Positions 59,749 to 64,000 of a stretch of DNA of 64,000 nucleotides are shown here, one piece after another. The translations under genes and the position numbers were made by a program. The stretch comes from Thalassotalea fonticola (GTDB lineage Bacteria; Pseudomonadota; Gammaproteobacteria; Enterobacterales; Alteromonadaceae), in NCBI RefSeq assembly GCF_032911225.1, contig NZ_CP136600.1:1922001-1986000 (forward strand), in the 5' to 3' direction. The notes beneath the pieces are model-generated. The model had not been told where the DNA came from. It saw only the letters and a list, made by a program, of their open reading frames with translations, and made no database searches. Positions within the stretch are counted from its first letter, which is position 1. Each line of letters opens with the position of its first letter.

Positions 59749-62322
59749 TCAATTTATTATCAGTTTACCATCCGAACCTACCTCAATTGCGATAACATCT
59801 TCAGGTGAATACTTGCCTGATAATAATTCCTGAGCCAACGGGTTTTCAATATATTGTTGAATTGCCCTTTTAAGTGGTCTTGCTCCATAAACGGGATCAA
59901 AGCCGACTTGCGCAACTTTAGCTAATGCATCATCACTTACCTCTAGTGACAATTGTTTTTCCACTAAGCGCTGTGCTAATTGTTTGATTTGAATATTAGC
60001 AATTTGCTTAATCTGCTCTGCATTCAATGGATGGAATACTACTGATTCATCGATACGATTTATAAATTCTGGTTTAAAATGCTGACCAACAACGCCCATT
60101 ACAGTATTGCGTAAGTCATCATAGGTGCTTTCAGTTGCTAATTCCTGGATAAGATCTGAGCCCATATTTGAAGTCATGATAATGACGGTATTTCGAAAAT
60201 CAACGGTACGGCCTTGCCCATCAGTTAAACGACCATCATCTAAAACTTGTAATAAAATATTAAATACATCTGGGTGAGCCTTTTCAATTTCATCTAATAA
60301 AATCACTGAATAAGGCTTACGGCGAACAGCCTCTGTTATATAGCCCCCTTCTTCGTAACCAACGTAACCAGGCGGAGCACCAATTAAGCGAGCGACTGAA
60401 TGCTTTTCCATAAACTCTGACATGTCTACTCGGATCAACGCGTCTTCAGAATCAAATAAGAAATTAGCTAATGCTTTGGTAAGCTCAGTTTTACCTACCC
60501 CCGTTGGACCTAAAAACATAAATGATCCTATTGGCTGATTAGGATCAGAAAGTCCAGCCCGAGACCGGCGAATTGCATTCGATACCGCGGTTAGTGCCTC
60601 ACTTTGACCTATCACCTTCTTCTGTAGTTGCGACTCCATTTGCAATAACTTATCACGCTCGCCTTCAAGCATTTTAGCAACGGGTATTCCTGTTGCTTTA
60701 GATAACACTTCTGCTATCTCAATATCTGTGACTCTGTTTTTTAATAAAGTCAGCTCTATTTCATCGGCATTCACGGAATTTTCTAATTGCTTTTCTAATT
60801 CAGGTATACGGCCGTATTGCAATTCAGACATGCGATTTAAATCAGCACTGCGCTGCGCAACTTCCAGATCTAAACGAGCCTGCTCTAGATCAGCTTTAAT
60901 GGTTTGAGTTCCATAAACAGACGCTTTTTCATTTTTCCAAATTTGTTCCAGTTGATCAAAACGCTGTTGATTATCACTAATTTCTTCTTCCATTAGCTGT
61001 AAGCGTTTAATTGAAGCAGCATCACTTTCTTTTTCTATAGCTTTTTGCTCAAGCTTTAATTGAATTAAACGGCGCTCAATACGATCTAAATCTTCCGGCT
61101 TAGAATCCATCTGCATTCGTATACTTGAAGCCGCTTCATCGATTAAATCAATTGCTTTGTCTGGCAATTGACGATCGCTGATATAACGATGAGATAAAGT
61201 TGCTGCAGAAACTATGGCAGGATCAGTAATGTCGACACTATGATGCAATTCGTATCGCTCTTTTAAGCCTCGTAAAATGGCAATAGTGTCTTCAACGCTA
61301 GGCTCTTCAACTAATACTTTTTGAAAGCGACGCTCAAGGGCTGCATCTTTTTCGATATATTGGCGATATTCATCGAGAGTTGTTGCGCCGACGCAATGCA
61401 AATCTCCTCGAGCGAGAGCAGGTTTTAGCATATTACTAGCATCCATTGCGCCATCACTTTTACCCGCGCCGACCATAGTGTGCAATTCATCGATAAATAA
61501 AATCACCTGCCCTTCTTCTTTGGCAAGTTCACTTAACACGGCTTTTAAACGCTCTTCAAATTCTCCCCTATATTTAGCACCAGCAATTAAAGCCCCCATA
61601 TCTAGAGACAGTACTTGTTTGTTTTTCAAGCCTTCAGAGACTTCACCATTAACAATACGCTGAGCTAAACCTTCAACAATAGCCGTTTTACCAACGCCTG
61701 GCTGACCAATTAATACCGGATTATTTTTAGTTCTACGTTGTAGCACTTGCACGGTACGACGAATTTCTTCATCGCGGCCAATCACCGGGTCTAATTTACC
61801 TTGCTCTGCGCGCTCGGTTAAGTTGATAGTGTACTTATCAAGTGCTTGGCGTGTATCTTCAGCATTAGGCTCATCGACAGTTTGGCCGCCACGGGCCTTT
61901 TCAATTGCGGTTTGAATTTGTTTTTCTTTTAACGATAATTGTTTTAACAACTCCCCTAATCGACCTTTATCTTGCAAGGCTGCTAAAAGAAATATTTCAG
62001 AAGAAATAAATTTGTCATTCTGTTTTTGCGATAGTTTATCGCAAAGATTTAATAATGTGGCAAGTTGATTAGAAACCTGAATTTCACCACCCACACCTTC
62101 TACCGGCGATATTTTTTCTAAAATTTGGGTCAGTTTATTACGAAAATTACTGACATCAACAGCACAGTTTTTTAAGATCGGTAACACTGAACCACCTGAC
62201 TGGTTCAGTAGCGCTAACATTAAATGAGCCGGCTCTATAAATTGATGGTCTTTTCCCAACGCTAACGATTGAGCATCAGCAAGAGCTTGTTGAAATTTTT
62301 GAGTGAGTTTGTCTAAACGCAT
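59749..62322 (-). CDS. clpB: ATP-dependent disaggregase ClpB
   Basis: 857 residues from the ATG at 62322, giving [11 protein letters not shown] as in E. coli ClpB and preceded by AGGAG eight bases away. Domains: N-terminal Clp_N pair, AAA1 (Walker [10 protein letters not shown], Walker [11 protein letters not shown]), coiled-coil middle domain (about 400-520), and AAA2 ([27 protein letters not shown]). It rescues aggregated proteins with DnaK. A heat-shock promoter was not identified confidently in the 137-bp gap before it. Confidence 0.97.
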   Translation of the reverse strand: MRLDKLTQKFQQALADAQSLALGKDHQFIEPAHLMLALLNQSGGSVLPILKNCAVDVSNFRNKLTQILEKISPVEGVGGEIQVSNQLATLLNLCDKLSQKQNDKFISSEIFLLAALQDKGRLGELLKQLSLKEKQIQTAIEKARGGQTVDEPNAEDTRQALDKYTINLTERAEQGKLDPVIGRDEEIRRTVQVLQRRTKNNPVLIGQPGVGKTAIVEGLAQRIVNGEVSEGLKNKQVLSLDMGALIAGAKYRGEFEERLKAVLSELAKEEGQVILFIDELHTMVGAGKSDGAMDASNMLKPALARGDLHCVGATTLDEYRQYIEKDAALERRFQKVLVEEPSVEDTIAILRGLKERYELHHSVDITDPAIVSAATLSHRYISDRQLPDKAIDLIDEAASSIRMQMDSKPEDLDRIERRLIQLKLEQKAIEKESDAASIKRLQLMEEEISDNQQRFDQLEQIWKNEKASVYGTQTIKADLEQARLDLEVAQRSADLNRMSELQYGRIPELEKQLENSVNADEIELTLLKNRVTDIEIAEVLSKATGIPVAKMLEGERDKLLQMESQLQKKVIGQSEALTAVSNAIRRSRAGLSDPNQPIGSFMFLGPTGVGKTELTKALANFLFDSEDALIRVDMSEFMEKHSVARLIGAPPGYVGYEEGGYITEAVRRKPYSVILLDEIEKAHPDVFNILLQVLDDGRLTDGQGRTVDFRNTVIIMTSNMGSDLIQELATESTYDDLRNTVMGVVGQHFKPEFINRIDESVVFHPLNAEQIKQIANIQIKQLAQRLVEKQLSLEVSDDALAKVAQVGFDPVYGARPLKRAIQQYIENPLAQELLSGKYSPEDVIAIEVGSDGKLIIN

Positions 62323-62459
62323 GAAAATACTCCTACTTTTAACCATACAAACTATATGGTTTTTAGTTTCTTCTACTTATTAAATAAGTACAAAGTTTGG
62401 AGTTTTCAATGGCAATGATGAAGTTTTTTAAAACGTATGGCTAGAATTTTGGGTAAAAT

Positions 62460-63236
62460 TTATGCGGACAAGCAAATCACAGACGCCATACGCCCGGTTT
62501 GCCCATCTCTTCGATAAGAAAAATATTTATCCTGATCACTATAAGTACATTCAGCTAAACTGCTAATATTATTTATTCCTAGTAACTGTAATTGTAGAGT
62601 TGCGAGTAAGTGCAAATTAGCAAGAAACTTGCCATCAGAATGTTCAACAAAGGCTTGAGAAAATGAAGGAGCTAAGTTTTCAAATGTTTGTTTTACTTCA
62701 ATGCCCACTTCAAAAGCTTGTTCACCAATGCAAGGCCCTAACCACGCTGTTATGTTTTCAGGGCTGTCTTTAAAAAGATTAACCGTATTGGCAACAATGT
62801 TAGCTGCTAATGGTCGCCAACCGCCGTGAATTGCAGCAATTTCACTACCGCTGTAGTTTACTAAAAAAATTGGCAAGCAGTCTGCGGTTAATACTGCCAA
62901 AGCAATATTTTCTTTATCTGTATAAGAAGCATCTGCGGTTAAAGGCGTTGCTGAAATTGCTTTTACATTGACAACTTCATTGCCATGAACTTGATTTAAC
63001 CATTGAATTTTACAGTTTTGCGGTAACTGTTGAGCTAACTTTTGTCGATTTAAACTAACCTTCTGCTCGGCATCATTAACATGGTCGCCAAGATTAAAGC
63101 TATTAAAGGGAGCTATGCTATAGCCACTTTTACGAGTAGTAGTAACTGCCAACACACGTTGTTGTGTTGGCAAGTTTATATTTAGCACGCCACTATTTAA
63201 TATTGAGTTAGAAGCGGAATTAGACACACTAGACAA
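62460..63236 (-). CDS. pgeF: Peptidoglycan editing factor PgeF (YfiH/LACC1 family)
   Basis: 258 residues with TTG start immediately after the rluD stop (TAACTATTG), so coupled translation. Zn/Cu-type ligand motifs of the multicopper-like fold are visible: NQVHGNEVV, LTADCLPIF and AIHGGWRPL, GPCIGEQAFEVG. In E. coli it removes L-Ser mistakenly added to muropeptides; homologues act on purine nucleosides. The rluD-pgeF-clpB order is common in gammaproteobacteria. Confidence 0.9.
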   Translation of the reverse strand: MSSVSNSASNSILNSGVLNINLPTQQRVLAVTTTRKSGYSIAPFNSFNLGDHVNDAEQKVSLNRQKLAQQLPQNCKIQWLNQVHGNEVVNVKAISATPLTADASYTDKENIALAVLTADCLPIFLVNYSGSEIAAIHGGWRPLAANIVANTVNLFKDSPENITAWLGPCIGEQAFEVGIEVKQTFENLAPSFSQAFVEHSDGKFLANLHLLATLQLQLLGINNISSLAECTYSDQDKYFSYRRDGQTGRMASVICLSA

Positions 63237-63239
63237 TAG

Positions 63240-64000
63240 TTAGAATTCTTCGACAGGGTTTAAGCGAAGATCTTCTTTTAACGCGGCATTCATGATCACC
63301 ATATCTTCAGGTATTTCTGCATGCCATGTCATTAACTCGCCATTGATTGGATGATACAAAGACAGCATAGTTGCATGTAGAGCTTGGCGTTTAAAGCCGC
63401 GCAGTTCATCTAAAAATTCACCACTCGCGGCTTTTGGAGGTCTTGGACGTCCACCATAAACAGGATCGCCAACTAACGGATGTCCGATAAATGACATATG
63501 AACACGAATTTGATGGGTACGACCGGTTTCTAAGCGTAAACGCAAACGAGTATGAAGACGATATTTTTCCATAACGCGATAATGAGTTACAGAAGGACGA
63601 CCCGAAATAGTCACTGCCATAGCAGTGCGTTTAGTCGAGTGACGGCCAATTGGCTCATCCACGATGCCACCAGCAGTCATAATGCCGTTGGCAATGGCCT
63701 CATATTCACGAGTAATTTCTCGAGCCTGTAGCGCTTCTACTAAGTTGGTCTGAGCTGCAATTGTTTTAGCAACAACCATCAAGCCTGTTGTATCTTTATC
63801 TAAACGATGAACTATACCGGCACGTGGAAGCAACTCTTGTCCTGGACAATGATGCAACAATGCATTTAATACAGTTCCATCATGATTACCAGCACCAGGA
63901 TGTACTACTAGGCCTGCGGGTTTGTTTATTACCAGAATATCTTCATCTTCATAAACAATATTGAGCTCAATAGCTTGTGCTTCGTGATGAACTTCAGTTT
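63240..64000 (-). CDS. rluD: 23S rRNA pseudouridine synthase RluD, truncated at window end
   Basis: About 253 residues are visible and the frame runs open to 64000; the N-terminal S4 domain lies outside. Catalytic motif GIVHRLDKDTTGLMVVAK (Asp), upstream DILVINKPAGLVVHPG and downstream GRTHQIRVHMSFIGHPLVGD match RluD, which makes pseudouridines at 1911, 1915 and 1917 of 23S rRNA. Adjacent to pgeF as usual. Confidence 0.93.
   Translation of the reverse strand, partial: TEVHHEAQAIELNIVYEDEDILVINKPAGLVVHPGAGNHDGTVLNALLHHCPGQELLPRAGIVHRLDKDTTGLMVVAKTIAAQTNLVEALQAREITREYEAIANGIMTAGGIVDEPIGRHSTKRTAMAVTISGRPSVTHYRVMEKYRLHTRLRLRLETGRTHQIRVHMSFIGHPLVGDPVYGGRPRPPKAASGEFLDELRGFKRQALHATMLSLYHPINGELMTWHAEIPEDMVIMNAALKEDLRLNPVEEF

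Noticed and set aside
62323..62459. Sigma-32 promoter upstream of clpB
   Set aside because: Only a TTGAAA-like block is seen, without a convincing CCCCAT-type -10 at proper spacing.

Overview
The window is low-GC DNA of a marine gammaproteobacterium. The protein set (Na+-translocating NADH:quinone reductase, oxaloacetate decarboxylase sodium pump, FabV, RsmC, BolA, YtjB/SerB divergon, OmpR-independent RegB/RegA pair) points to the Alteromonadales, most likely Colwelliaceae (Colwellia/Thalassotalea type). That placement is inference from gene content and protein resemblance; no search was run.

Layout. 1-1571: truncated PBP1B gene (mrcB, minus). 1899-7724: a plus-strand block of TonB-dependent receptor, Cys-rich Asp-box (sialidase-like) periplasmic protein, TlpA-like thioredoxin, then a RegB/PrrB-type redox sensor kinase and RegA/PrrA-type regulator. 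The receptor promoter region carries an FNR-type box and a RegA-like dyad. 7742-8509: TatD-family nuclease. 8510-13799: a run of minus-strand accessory genes. Its right part is an integron-like cassette array without an integrase (a CALIN): three 100-bp attC sites plus a terminal half-site delimit VOC, SRPBCC and serine-hydrolase cassettes. Further along are a decayed attC after a cupin gene and, at the far end, a class B1 metallo-beta-lactamase resembling IMP/BlaB enzymes. 13958-15191: racemase and NTF2-like protein.

15235-27869 is mostly housekeeping or peripheral metabolism: ytjB/serB divergon, radA, a DPP-IV-type peptidase, an MBL-fold hydrolase, dinB with a LexA box, a MaoC-like protein, a Crp/Fnr regulator, a secreted amidohydrolase and a DUF4136 lipoprotein. 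27982-35477 (minus) is the complete Na+-NQR locus nqrABCDEF-apbE-nqrM, including its flavin transferase and maturation factor. Then come fabV, a TRAP transporter (QMP), bolA, an AlkB-like gene, rsmC, a yajG-like lipoprotein, a periplasmic cyclophilin, an ampG-like permease, an rhlE-like helicase, a VOC protein, a lipoprotein cyclophilin and oadGAB (a second Na+ pump). 53046-58999 is one rRNA operon on the minus strand (16S-23S-5S, no spacer tRNA) driven by two tandem promoters. The window ends with a DUF4124 protein, clpB, pgeF and a truncated rluD.

Non-coding structure is rich. There are three copies of a ~160-bp terminal-inverted-repeat element (15935, 27428, 40393), a 59-bp hairpin element with similar ends (35574), other palindromic intergenic units, and a 233-bp tandem repeat (2.3 copies) just beyond the rRNA terminator. 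The most promising items for follow-up are the integrase-less cassette array with its nearby B1 beta-lactamase, and the RegBA-linked receptor / Cys-rich Asp-box protein / thioredoxin module, whose ligand is unknown.
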